Source: Discostella pseudostelligera (taxonomy: Eukaryota > Bacillariophyta > Thalassiosirophyceae > Thalassiosirales > Thalassiosiraceae). From it: 13,856 nucleotides of DNA. Shown piece after piece: positions 1 to 8,343 of the stretch; the first letter of the stretch is position 1, and each line of letters opens with the position of its first letter. Location of the stretch: NCBI GenBank assembly GCA_036940085.1, contig JALLBK010000680.1:1-13856 (forward strand). Direction: 5' to 3'. The notes under the pieces were generated by a model. That model had not been told where the DNA came from, ran no database searches, and saw only the letters and a list, made by a program, of their open reading frames with translations. Position numbers and translations under genes: made by a program.

Positions 1-87
1 AGAGTATCTACAGCAAGCAACCATGGTAGAGAGTATCATCCATACTCAGATTTATACAATGCGTATAGTTTATACAACATGAGTTAT

Positions 88-891
88 CTAAATCGTTCGT
101 CGACATGGTTGCCTTGCAGCTTCATGTGCATCTTCCCATAGTTTCCGCTGTTCTCGACTGTGAGAGATTCCTTTGGTGGCCCTTTCTAATTTCCTCGCCG
201 CAGACTCCTTAATTACTAAAAGGCGTTCACGAGTGCTGGTGTATTTTGCATTGCACGGCCCGCCAATCTGAACTAATGTCTCTGTACGAAGGTGTCTATC
301 GAAATAAGCTTGCATCTGGCCTTGAACGATTTGGGTGTGAGGTATCCCGCCAATGTCAATCAAAATGTTTTCCCTCTGCTTCGGTGAGAGTCTTTCGCAT
401 CGAGCTGAAGCGCGATCAATAGCTCGATCCGCTTCATATGTATCTATGTCTATCTCCCCATGGCAGTTAAAATTCCATCCTATTGCCAAGGGGCACCCCG
501 ATGACACGCTTGGATTATCACCTACTTGCCGGCAATATTCTCTAATGCCGACGTTGGCAAATGAAACTTTGTGGCTATCTCCAGAAGAACTCCTTAAAAA
601 GTCCGTGTCCGCGCTTGCCGAAGGTTTCTTGAGACAGCTCTTCAGAATATTACCATCTGGCCCGGTGGGTTGAGGCCCGGCGTAAAGAGACGAGCAAGAA
701 CACGACGAAATCGCCGTCGAAGAGGATGCTGCTCGTTTGAGCAAGCTATTCAATCGCTTTGGCCGTGATGGAAGTGGTGCCACTGACTGCTTTGCGGAGA
801 AATAGGTCACCACTTTTGTTGACGATGGGTTCTTTTCATCCACGGTATGAGGATGTCCGTGAAGAGAAGCTGATCCCTTCATATTGCGCAT
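88..891 (-). CDS. Hypothetical protein with diatom-type GDNPSVSSG motif
   Basis: Single open exon of 267 codons when started at the first in-frame ATG (889-891). The frame stays open upstream to about 1010 but has only a GTG near 993, so either 891 is the start or an upstream exon is missing. I recognise the central block at about residues 108-141 (positions 469-570), with VSFANVGIREY then GDNPSVSSG then IGWNF. Blocks of this kind recur in many diatom proteins of unknown function, usually in a Ser-rich N-terminal context as here (Ser-rich stretch about residues 54-106). The C-terminal third is basic and charged, ends near CRRTI, and is probably helical (STRERLLVIKESAARKLERA). No signal peptide or membrane segment is evident from the 891 start. 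Molecular role unknown. It is transcribed divergently from the hydrolase gene. The coding call is fairly sure; the exact start is not. Confidence 0.75.
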   Translation of the reverse strand: MRNMKGSASLHGHPHTVDEKNPSSTKVVTYFSAKQSVAPLPSRPKRLNSLLKRAASSSTAISSCSCSSLYAGPQPTGPDGNILKSCLKKPSASADTDFLRSSSGDSHKVSFANVGIREYCRQVGDNPSVSSGCPLAIGWNFNCHGEIDIDTYEADRAIDRASARCERLSPKQRENILIDIGGIPHTQIVQGQMQAYFDRHLRTETLVQIGGPCNAKYTSTRERLLVIKESAARKLERATKGISHSREQRKLWEDAHEAARQPCRRTI

Positions 892-1487
892 GCTGTTAAT
901 TGTTGCGCGCGCCAACTTTACCGAACCAAGGGGATAGGGTGTTGAAATGAGAGGTAGGAGCAGGTGATGACAAACCCGAAGGTGCGAACTCACGACTTTT
1001 GTGGAACATAAGTATACCTTCCAATTTCATTAAGCAATCAGTCTAATAATATTAACGCCCCGATGACAGAGGAGACGAATATTTGGAGGCGGTGGGAGGA
1101 GGATGTTGGGGCTCCGGCTTCGGGTTGCTGGTTGCTTTTATCTCGTCAGTACTACTACTTATTCCGGCTCCAACCAGTAGATTCGGAGAATGGTGCATGC
1201 GCTTGGCTCATCCAGCTGGGTGCTGCCTGCTTCGGTTGATGTTGAGGTTGGTGGTAAGTAGCTGGACATGCAGTGCATTGATCGATGTGCGCGCTTGTAT
1301 TTTGTATTTTGTAACGAACCGAGAACAACGAACAGTACATACATTAAGTGGCGGCAGAAGTTTTATGTGTCACACCATCTCTCTCTTTGTTCTCTTGTGT
1401 TCGTGTTGACGGGGGAAAAGATTCAATGAATCTTCAGGTTGTGATTGCTCACCACATAAATAATTTGAATGGGTCCGAACGGAAAAT

Positions 1488-1514
1488 GATGACAGCTGTC
1501 ATCGAATGACGTCA
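1488..1514. promoter_or_regulatory. Palindrome plus CRE/bZIP octamer
   Basis: Two perfect dyads lie 3 bp apart: a 16-bp one centred on CAGCTG with TGACAG half-sites, and TGACGTCA. TGACGTCA is the classical bZIP (CREB/ATF) site, and TGACGT-type elements mediate CO2/cAMP responses in diatom promoters. The octamer is about 155 bp before the hydrolase ATG, a plausible promoter distance. Site identity is read directly; function is inferred. Confidence 0.45.
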
Positions 1515-1527
1515 CTCTTTGCGTTTT

Positions 1528-1538
1528 TTTGCGGGAAG
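1528..1538 (+). promoter_or_regulatory. E2F-like site
   Basis: TTTGCGGGAAG, within a run of seven T, agrees with the E2F/DP consensus TTTSSCGC / GCGGGAA. Similar sites occur before the glycosyltransferase (4082-4093) and between the PSD-like and fusion genes (8025-8133). Confidence 0.35.
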
Positions 1539-1557
1539 AGGGAAATTGACAATTCTT

Positions 1558-1597
1558 CGACGCGACGCCGAACGCCGACGACGCGACGACCGACGAT
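1558..1597. repeat. CGACG-rich low-complexity tract
   Basis: An imperfect CGACG/GCCGACG repeat about 40 bp long, ending about 70 bp before the hydrolase ATG and so probably in or near its 5' UTR. A shorter GACGACGACGAC run lies at about 4452-4463, just upstream of the glycosyltransferase ATG. Confidence 0.4.
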
Positions 1598-1667
1598 GGC
1601 ATGAAAAGTACTCCTCTAGAGTCCTAGGAATTAGGAACTAGACATTCTATCCGCAGACAACATCACC

Positions 1668-2714
1668 ATGGCGGAGATAATACAATGCAATGATTGCAAA
1701 ACCAAGTTGTTAAGAGGCTGCCTGGGTCTCACAAAGCCCTCTTTGGACGCGTGTGAAAAATGTCAGAAGCAGCTTTGCCGTAGGTGCGCCGGAGACCACG
1801 CCTTGATACCCTACCGAGAGAACGAGGAGCCGCTGCCTCTCAAAAAGTCGTCGATTAAATCGTATTGCAAATCATGTTTCAAGGACGTATCGGTTCTCGA
1901 CTACGGAAAATCTTATGATGTAATTGATCCCATCATATCGGCCAACAATCCAGGGAGATCAAAGGTGACATTGCTGTGGGTGCATGGAGGTGGAGGCAGT
2001 AGAGCCATGTTCCGTCCACATGCTTCCTCCCTCGCCAAAAATGGGTATCGTTCTATTCTGATGGACCTTCCCGGTCATGGAACGTTGGTCGACTCAACCT
2101 CTCTGACTCTGGACTCGTGTGTTGATGCAGTGAAATCAATCTTGGACCAGGAGTGCAGCAGTACGGAATGTTCTCACATAATCTACATTGGCGGGTCGTT
2201 GGGTGCCTACACTGGATTCCATATCTTTTCTAAACTGGGGAATCGATTTAGTGGCGCAATTCAATTAGATTGCGGACAAAATGTTGGACCCGACTGCAGT
2301 CTCAAAGCGCGAGTTGGACTTTGGTTTCTGCGTCAGATATCAGGGAGGATGAGTAACAAGGCCTTGATGAGTGCCATGATGGGCACAGTAGAAAAATCGA
2401 AAGCGGATTATCACTTGGTCGAGTGTTCCTTTGCTGCGGGCATGTTCTTTCAGCAAGGTCCAGCACAATGTGACTGTTTGCATGCGGTAGCACCTGCGGA
2501 TATAATTCCTTCATTATCGTTTCCAATTCTATATTTCAATGGATCCGAAGATTACAGAGATAGTGAAAACAAGTGGCTTGACCTTTGCAGGGATCAAGAA
2601 CGGTCATCTCTCAAAGTTTATGATGGGGGTGATCATTTCTTTTGTCATGATTCGAGATTTGTTGAGGACATGTTGAGAAGAATGGATGAGTTTATCCAAT
2701 CAACCGTGAGTTGA
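1668..2714 (+). CDS. FYVE-like zinc finger / alpha-beta hydrolase
   Basis: One exon, 348 residues; the start sits in a near-ideal context (ACCATGG). Residues 1-75 form a cross-brace zinc finger with eight Cys in four CxxC pairs: C7/C10, C29/C32, C37/C40, C67/C70. The spacing and CRRCAG resemble FYVE-type fingers, but the basic HHCR stretch that binds PI3P is replaced by QLCR, so lipid binding is doubtful. Residues about 98-345 are an alpha/beta hydrolase: oxyanion segment HGGGG (106-110), nucleophile elbow GGSLG with Ser177, likely acid D295 or D298 (NGSEDYRD), and catalytic His323 in GGDHFFCHD. These support an active serine hydrolase (esterase or lipase type); the substrate is not evident. 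No signal peptide or clear membrane helix. The finger may act as a membrane- or protein-targeting module. Domain calls are strong; substrate unknown. Confidence 0.88.
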   Translation: MAEIIQCNDCKTKLLRGCLGLTKPSLDACEKCQKQLCRRCAGDHALIPYRENEEPLPLKKSSIKSYCKSCFKDVSVLDYGKSYDVIDPIISANNPGRSKVTLLWVHGGGGSRAMFRPHASSLAKNGYRSILMDLPGHGTLVDSTSLTLDSCVDAVKSILDQECSSTECSHIIYIGGSLGAYTGFHIFSKLGNRFSGAIQLDCGQNVGPDCSLKARVGLWFLRQISGRMSNKALMSAMMGTVEKSKADYHLVECSFAAGMFFQQGPAQCDCLHAVAPADIIPSLSFPILYFNGSEDYRDSENKWLDLCRDQERSSLKVYDGGDHFFCHDSRFVEDMLRRMDEFIQSTVS

Positions 2715-4482
2715 CTGAAGACGATGCAATCAAAACTAGAGGAGGAATCATCGGTACGCTAAGCAAGCAAATGTCGAGATATGCAGTAATACAAGATGGA
2801 GCTTGAGTCACAGCGTCGACCAAAATCTTGCATCGATAGAGAAAGCGGGAGCAATGCTCATTTTATACGACATATCATTTCATGCAACACTTCAGAATGT
2901 TAGAGCGGTGACAATGTAGAATCACGCGGTGATAATTGCTAAGCGTATTGTATGCTTCTCTACTACCGATTAGGCACTGCAGCATGTATTATCTAATGCA
3001 ACAAACTGGCGCACCGAATGTCGCTTCTGACTAGAAACGCAACATGTCCAAGATGTCTCGTGTATTATTCGTCACATGTCACATACCATTTACTCTCCGC
3101 CCGAGCGCCGCTGGCAGGCCAACCTTTGAAGGTGAAGCATAACGACGATGTTCATATCTGTCAAATCATCGGTGTGCGGTAATGAATCTGAGAATATTTT
3201 CACGTTGGACTAGAGCCATTATTTCAGTTGCCTAACTCTTTTCTACTAGTGGCTCCGGCTGCAACGCTACTCATGTATGCATGGGCGGCGTCAAAAGACT
3301 CCTGTTACGGTTTGAAATGGTCTGGGCAATGATAGTCATTAAGCCTCATTTCTTATGTTTATGTTTATGAGGTATACTCTTTTCTATTTGCAATGAGTAA
3401 GAACCAATTCATTTTACATATTTACTTCGACACACAATGACGACATAGATTCGACGGTAACACATTGCGGGATACATCAATCGTCATCAACTCGGAGTTG
3501 GAGAACGCACATCATGCAGGTTGCTCGGGAAGTTATCTCGGCGAGTAGTAGATGTAGATAGAGACACGAAAGTCGATACTGCCAAACTAGAAACTAGATG
3601 CGTATTCTCTCATCGATCCGGCCCTGAATCTCAGTGTTGTTCTCCTGATCTTCTAACAGTGATAATGTTCTATCGTATCGATTCTCGAAATAATCCCGCG
3701 CTCGACTGAGAGCGAACAGGTAGAGCAGAGCGACGATGACCTCTTCCATTTTGTTCTATTGTAATTGAAGCGCGGTGATGGCTTGATTATAACTTGTGGC
3801 TAGCCACTGATAATTGATCATAATGTTGTCGACAGCCGATGCAATATTGTGTTACCAGAGCGTCAACCGACCAAAGACATCATCGAATCATCGCGCCACT
3901 TCAATTGAATTACGCACTCAACTCAATCAATACCATAAAGATAAGCTAAAAAGAATAAAGAATCTCGTCATGGTAGAGGATGTGGTGGTGTTCCGTCTCT
4001 TGCTTGTGCGAACACATTGCATCTGCATGCGGAAAGAATCTTGGGTCAGACTGCGTCATCCACATCGCTTTCTCCAAAACATTTGGCGGGAAGTGTACCA
4101 GTTCCTTTGTTAGAGATTCCTACGTCCCTCGAGGAGGCGAAGATTTTTCTACGGAGGACCATCGTTGAAATCGGCATGAAGATTCGCCTTCCTTCCGCGC
4201 GCCTCCGATCCAAAAGCCACAGCCAACAACGACCGCCCGCCGGCCATGGCCGCTTGAGCTTGAGAAGGATTCGTTGTTTCGATCGTCGCGTCGCCACCCC
4301 AAACTAAATAGCCATACCCAATGACACCTACCCGGCCATCAGCTCGGCATAAAATAATAATATTATTACCCACATCATCACTAAGGCAGGCTGCGCGGTA
4401 TCGTTGACAGACTCGAGGATCATTGTTGGCCAATTGATACATAGCTTAACAGACGACGACGACAAATACGACAAAGATAATC
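2715..4482. other. Long intergenic region
   Basis: This 1.77-kb stretch is by far the largest gap in the window. It should contain the 3' end of the hydrolase gene and the promoter of the glycosyltransferase. Several small open frames (3521-3709, 3814-4113, and overlapping frames on both strands in 4017-4442) show no family motif I recognise. A weak inverted repeat CCTCAT ... ATGAGG lies at 3344-3372, and an E2F-like site at 4082-4093. No RNA gene or transposon was recognised. Confidence 0.4.
4082..4093 (+). promoter_or_regulatory. E2F-like site TTTGGCGGGAAG
   Basis: A full match to the TTTGGCGGGAA form of the E2F/DP site, about 390 bp before the glycosyltransferase ATG. It is the best-formed of the E2F-like sites in the window. 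Function is inferred from sequence only. Confidence 0.4.
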
Positions 4483-6320
4483 ATGTGCCGAGTGAGAGCT
4501 GCCCCCGTGGAACAATCCATCCCTGTTGTGAATCATTATAGTTCGAATACTATGGACGCCAATAAAGCTGACGCTAGGATACATTCAACATCACAGAAGT
4601 CAAATTTACGAGTACTCATCTGCTCGGAGAATGTGCCACCACAAGTTAATGGAATTGCACGTCGCGTGGGCATGTATGCCGACGGGTTGAGGAATCTTGG
4701 GTGCGACGTGGGTAAGTAGATATCATTCAATAATCTCGTACACTGCATTGAAAGTCTGCGGGTGTCTACAACATATGAATTCATTCTCAATTTTCATCTT
4801 GTCATCTCAATGCCCCATCAGATGTCCTACATCCCGACTCTGGTGTGTCCAAGGTACTCTCTCACGTCAATCCATGGAACTTCACTGCGCGCATGATGAT
4901 CGTCCATCCAGCCCAACTATTCAAGCTCCTCGCAACTCCCTACGATGTTGTGCATATTGTCATGCCTGCCAATTTGTCGGGTATGTGGATTCTTGCGGCA
5001 TTCAAGATTTTACGTTGCATTAAGGTAAGATATCACATGTGCTCGGAGAAGTCTGGATGCATTGTTGCCACCGTTGAACAATCAAATTTAACATCTCGTC
5101 ACCTATCTTTTGATGCATGACAGTGCGAATCAAAACCAGCTCTGGTAGTCAGCTGGCACTGCAATATCGTTGACTACATTAAGCACTTCTCCATCGGTCC
5201 ATTACGATTCTTAATGTACGCCTTCTTCTTCCTCTTGTTTGGGATGCTTCCCATGATCAGTGATCGTGTCCTCACCCCCACAAAGAAGAGTGAACCACGT
5301 CTTGTGGCCCTTTGGGAACGATCGATTGGGAAACGTGCCGGTGTTTGTTTTACCGGTGTGGATAAGGCGGAATTTTCTCCGGCGATGAAGGAATCGAAAT
5401 GGGGAAGGAATTGGTTAGCGTCGAAGGAGAAATATTTGAAGCGAGAGAATAAGAAATTTTTGCTAGTTTGTGTGGGTAGACTCTCACCCGAGAAGGGTGT
5501 GGATGGTGAGGAAGGATATCTATGGAGTAATGATGTTGACAAGCACACAATACGAATCACTCATGATCTTCTTTGCTCTTCCTTTTCATTGATACCAGAA
5601 CTGATCAAGGTACTTCCTCGATTGCCCGATTGCGCATTGTGGCTAGTGGGAGATGGTCCATTCCGTCCGGAGCTGGAACGTCTTGCGCGTGTCCTGGACG
5701 TACCAGTGAAATTTCTAGGATATCAAAGTGGCGAGGCACTTCACTCCGTGTATGCAGTGGCAGACTTGTTCGTTTGTCCATCTCTCACGGAAACGTTTGG
5801 GCAGACTGTCAATGAGGCCCTTGCCTCTCAAGTTCGAGTGGCTCTGCCGAATGTACCAGTCTTCGCGGAGGCATATGGAGAGGCCATCCCTTCAGATGCG
5901 TTTTGGAAACCACTTGACCAATCCGACATGGCCAATGCCATATCACGGCAACTTGTGCGACACGCCAGGAATGATCCCACTGGATTGCCCGACCTCGACA
6001 AACTAAAAACGTGGACCGACGCTTGCCAAGCTCTTCTTGGAGAGTACCGACATGCATTTCAAGATCGTCAACACACGTTCACACTCTTATCATGGATCTA
6101 TTTCCCGATATGGTGTGCTTTTACTATCTCGACAACTATATCATTCTTCGTCTTCGCCCAGATCCGATCGGTCTGTGGTGGATCCGTTCGTCTCTTTTTT
6201 AGGTCTGCTGCGGAGGATATGCTGATCAAGGTTCAATCTTTCCAACGGTTACCTTCTTTTGAAAGTTTGAATCGTATGGAAGCTGCAGAGAAGCGACCTG
6301 TTCGAAGTCGAAGCGAGTGA
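4483..6320 (+). CDS. GT4 glycosyltransferase, SQD2-like
   Basis: Four exons: 4483-4711, 4822-5024, 5124-5505, 5599-6320, giving 511 residues; all introns are GT-AG. An alternative ATG in frame is at 4552. The N-terminal Rossmann half starts RVLICSENVPPQVNGIARRV, with VSWHCNIVDYI later. The C-terminal half has GRLSPEKG (262-269), LVGDGPFRPELE, and the EX7E donor-binding motif E336-E344 in SLTETFGQTVNE. This is the retaining GT4 pattern shared by SQD2 (sulfoquinovosyl-diacylglycerol synthase) and mannosyl- or glucosyl-lipid transferases, so a nucleotide-sugar donor and lipid acceptor are likely but unproven. A hydrophobic stretch (PLRFLMYAFFFLLFGMLP) and an unusual C-terminal tail with a probable membrane helix (about 432-460) suggest membrane attachment. 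The 93-nt third intron is in frame without stops; removing it joins VD to ELIKVLPRLP and restores the family pattern. It converges on the PSD-like gene, 224 bp apart. Confidence 0.85.
5506..5598 (+). other. Stop-free 3n intron (93 nt) in glycosyltransferase
   Basis: Donor GTGAGG follows GGTGTGGATG; acceptor ATACCAG precedes AACTGATC. Read through, it would insert 31 residues between GRLSPEKGVD and ELIKVLP, where GT4 enzymes have no insertion, so splicing is the better model. Confidence 0.75.
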
Positions 6321-6544
6321 GTTGAGCATAAGATCTCGCTTGATCTATTCACCTCAACAAATTAATTTTTGTTGTACAGCTTAATGTTCTACTGTATTAA
6401 ATGAATGTTTATATTACACAAGTTGGTGCCGTACTTCATTTTCATGTCCCCAGTTCTTTAAAGGCCCGAACTGATACTGCCTGAGTGGAACAAATGATAT
6501 TTGATACAAAGATAATAGATACGTTTGTCGCGGTTACCGATGCT

Positions 6545-7778
6545 CTAATGGGCAAGCGACTCCCCAACAAGAGTCTCTACATGAACACCCTGCTCAGCAG
6601 CCTTCTGCAAAGGATAGAGAATGTCGATTGGCTTGGTCGTGAATAATGCAAACGCGCTGATATGAATCATGAAAGAAAGGGAGTTAGTGAAGACCGATGC
6701 AATCAGGTGGGAAAACGACATATTGCCAACCTACCTTCCACCTGCTCTAAATGCCGATAGCTCATGTCCCTTCGGAATGCTTTTGCCAATCATCTGTGCA
6801 TCATAAGTAATAGTGTTGACTCCCACACCGCCAATGATGACCAGTGCTGCACGCAATGGCTCTTCGTCATCTCCTTGCTCTCCTCCTTCCTCTTCTAATA
6901 CAATGACCAATCTCTTGTTCTCATTCAAGAGATTGAATTTGCCACCAAAGAACTTTACCGATGCAGAAGGCGAGTCGAGACCTTCCATTTTGCAGTGGAC
7001 AACTTTTCCCTACCAAATCATAAGGCGCAAGAATGCGTGGCACATGGAAACGATCAAGCATGCACGTTTGTCAATACGATATCCGGTACAAAGAAAACTA
7101 CATTGGTCGATCAAAATAAGCTCCTTTGATTCTTACCGATATGGGTGCATGCACTCTGTGATAATCCTTTGGGGACAAATATCCCAATATGACACGATTT
7201 TTTCGATAGGCATCCAGATCTTCTTCTGGTAGGCCAATGTTGGCCACGTCATAATTACATCCCTTAATCAAAATCGATTTCATACTCTCATCATTCACAA
7301 AGCTTTGGATTTTGCAACACGCAGGAGATAACAATTGACCATCGCCAATTTTGGGGAAATGTTGAGGCGCATAAGTCCGTGAGAAGAAATCATTGAGGGA
7401 GGTATAACTTTGAATCTCCTTCTCCCATATCCAAGGCTGTTGTTGAATATCTAATCGGTTGCAAAATTCGGTAATCTTAGCGGTGGCCTCCTCTTCGCTC
7501 GAAAAGGGTGTGTCCCATGAATTTTGTATGCGTGTGAAGAAGAAAATGATTCCATTGATGATTGCATTCGAGGTGCCGAACAAGGCCATGTCGAAGAGCA
7601 GTGTGGCGAAGACACCCTCGAAGAGTGTCATGCGCGGTTCATTGCTCTTCATTGTCGCCGTGCGTAGGACATACACCTCGAGTGGAGAGGTGTTTTCCCG
7701 AATACGATTGGATATGTGACGGGGGAGGAAGAAGAGCAAGAGACGTGCGATGAAGTCTCCGATGGCGAAGAAATCCAT
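6545..7778 (-). CDS. Phosphatidylserine decarboxylase-family protein with altered triad
   Basis: Exons in transcription order: 7778-7137, 7009-6735, 6656-6545; 342 residues. PSD enzymes are pyruvoyl-dependent, cleave themselves at a C-terminal Ser, and turn PS into PE at membranes. Visible motifs: SLNDFFSRTYAP (127-138), PKDYHRVHAPIS with His207 and His210 (the triad His), SGKVVHCKMEG after the first splice, and AGGS at 303-306, where Ser306 (codon split by intron 2) is the expected pyruvoyl Ser. Oddity: the conserved PAD(G/S) segment reads SPACCK, so the triad Asp is Cys154. Self-processing or substrate may thus differ; the family also contains non-lipid decarboxylases such as fungal tryptophan decarboxylase PsiD. 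The N-terminus has two hydrophobic stretches (about 3-19, 56-81), suggesting membrane attachment. The short tail after Ser306 (36 residues) is complete to TAG. It diverges from the fusion gene across 565 bp. Confidence 0.85.
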
Positions 7779-8343
7779 TGTTGAGTTGAGTGGTGCACCG
7801 TTAGATGATGAATGGGTTGGTTGGCCGACGCAGGTGGCTACGACCTACGACCGAGTTCTCACAGGACAGTCTAATTGAATATTGAGCTATCCCTGTTAAT
7901 TGGCTGCGCAGTGGATGCAGCAGAGCTATTGGCGTTGGCAGCGTACTATTACCTACTCCTAGATTTCTGGCGGCGACAAATACCACCACCTTTTACAGTC
8001 CATGGTCAATGGCCAATTGCCAAGCTTGGCGCCAAAATGAGGCCATAGAATAGGTAGAATTGTGGCGAAAATAATGGCGGGAAGATGTTTCGGCGATAAG
8101 ATGGCGAAGAAAATTTTGCGAAAATGGCGGGAGAACGACATCCGTCGCGCGCTTGAATCTTCCACACAACCGCCATGATGACGATAGAATCTTTTCCTTT
8201 TGCTTTGCTTACTCACCATGACCATGAGATGTGCCGAGCTCGCATTGACTCATTGTAATTGCACCCATCGATCATCGATCACTACGCCACCACAACATCG
8301 CACCGTCAATCATCATAATCTCAACAACCCTCCTCGACGAACC
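7779..8343. promoter_or_regulatory. Bidirectional control region of PSD-like and fusion genes
   Basis: A 565-bp gap between divergent starts. It holds an E2F-like palindrome TTGGCGCCAA (8026-8035, extending to TTTTGGCGCC on the minus strand) and two GGCGGGA sites inside a short direct repeat (8064-8133). An in-frame ATG at 8218 could extend the fusion protein by 42 residues, but 8344 has the stronger start context. Confidence 0.5.
8064..8133 (+). repeat. Two-copy GCGAAAAT...GGCGGGA repeat with E2F-like cores
   Basis: Copy 1 runs about 8064-8084 (GGCGAAAAT, AA, TGGCGGGAAG) and copy 2 about 8117-8133 (TTGCGAAAA, TGGCGGGAG). A further GGCGATAAGATGGCGAAG lies between them. The repeated core GGCGGGA resembles an E2F half-site. 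The copies sit about 210-280 bp before the fusion-gene start and about 290-360 bp before the PSD-like start. Confidence 0.45.

Larger units (their letters stand above)
892..1667. promoter_or_regulatory. Divergent intergenic control region
   Basis: This 0.8-kb stretch separates two genes read outward and should hold both promoters. It contains a perfect 16-bp palindrome at 1488-1503 (GATGACAGCTGTCATC), a full palindromic bZIP/CRE octamer TGACGTCA at 1507-1514, an E2F-like TTTGCGGGAAG at 1528-1538, and a CGACG-rich low-complexity tract at 1558-1597 just before the hydrolase start. Open frames here (for example 1083-1409) match nothing I recognise and are treated as chance. Confidence 0.5.

Noticed and set aside
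1083..1409. 108-codon open frame on the plus strand
   Set aside because: Low-complexity composition, no motif, overlaps two minus-strand frames in a divergent promoter region.
3344..3372. Inverted repeat CCTCAT / ATGAGG with a 17-nt loop
   Set aside because: A six-base stem with a long loop is expected by chance and has no flanking gene to terminate.
3814..4113. 99-codon open frame in the long intergenic region
   Set aside because: No motif or homology signal, AT-rich mixed codon use, and an overlapping frame on the same strand.
4149..4442. 97-codon minus-strand open frame with protein-like composition upstream of the glycosyltransferase
   Set aside because: No family recognised, overlapped by open frames on both strands in the same GC-rich stretch, and it occupies the likely promoter. 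Kept only as a possibility.
6545..7778. PSD-like gene as a pseudogene
   Set aside because: All three exons keep frame, splice sites are intact and the other family motifs are conserved; only the Asp site differs.
8218..8343. 42-codon N-terminal extension of the fusion gene from the ATG at 8218
   Set aside because: The ATG at 8344 has the better context (ACCATGG) and puts the membrane anchor at the N-terminus; the extension is His/Asn/Thr-rich without a targeting pattern I recognise.
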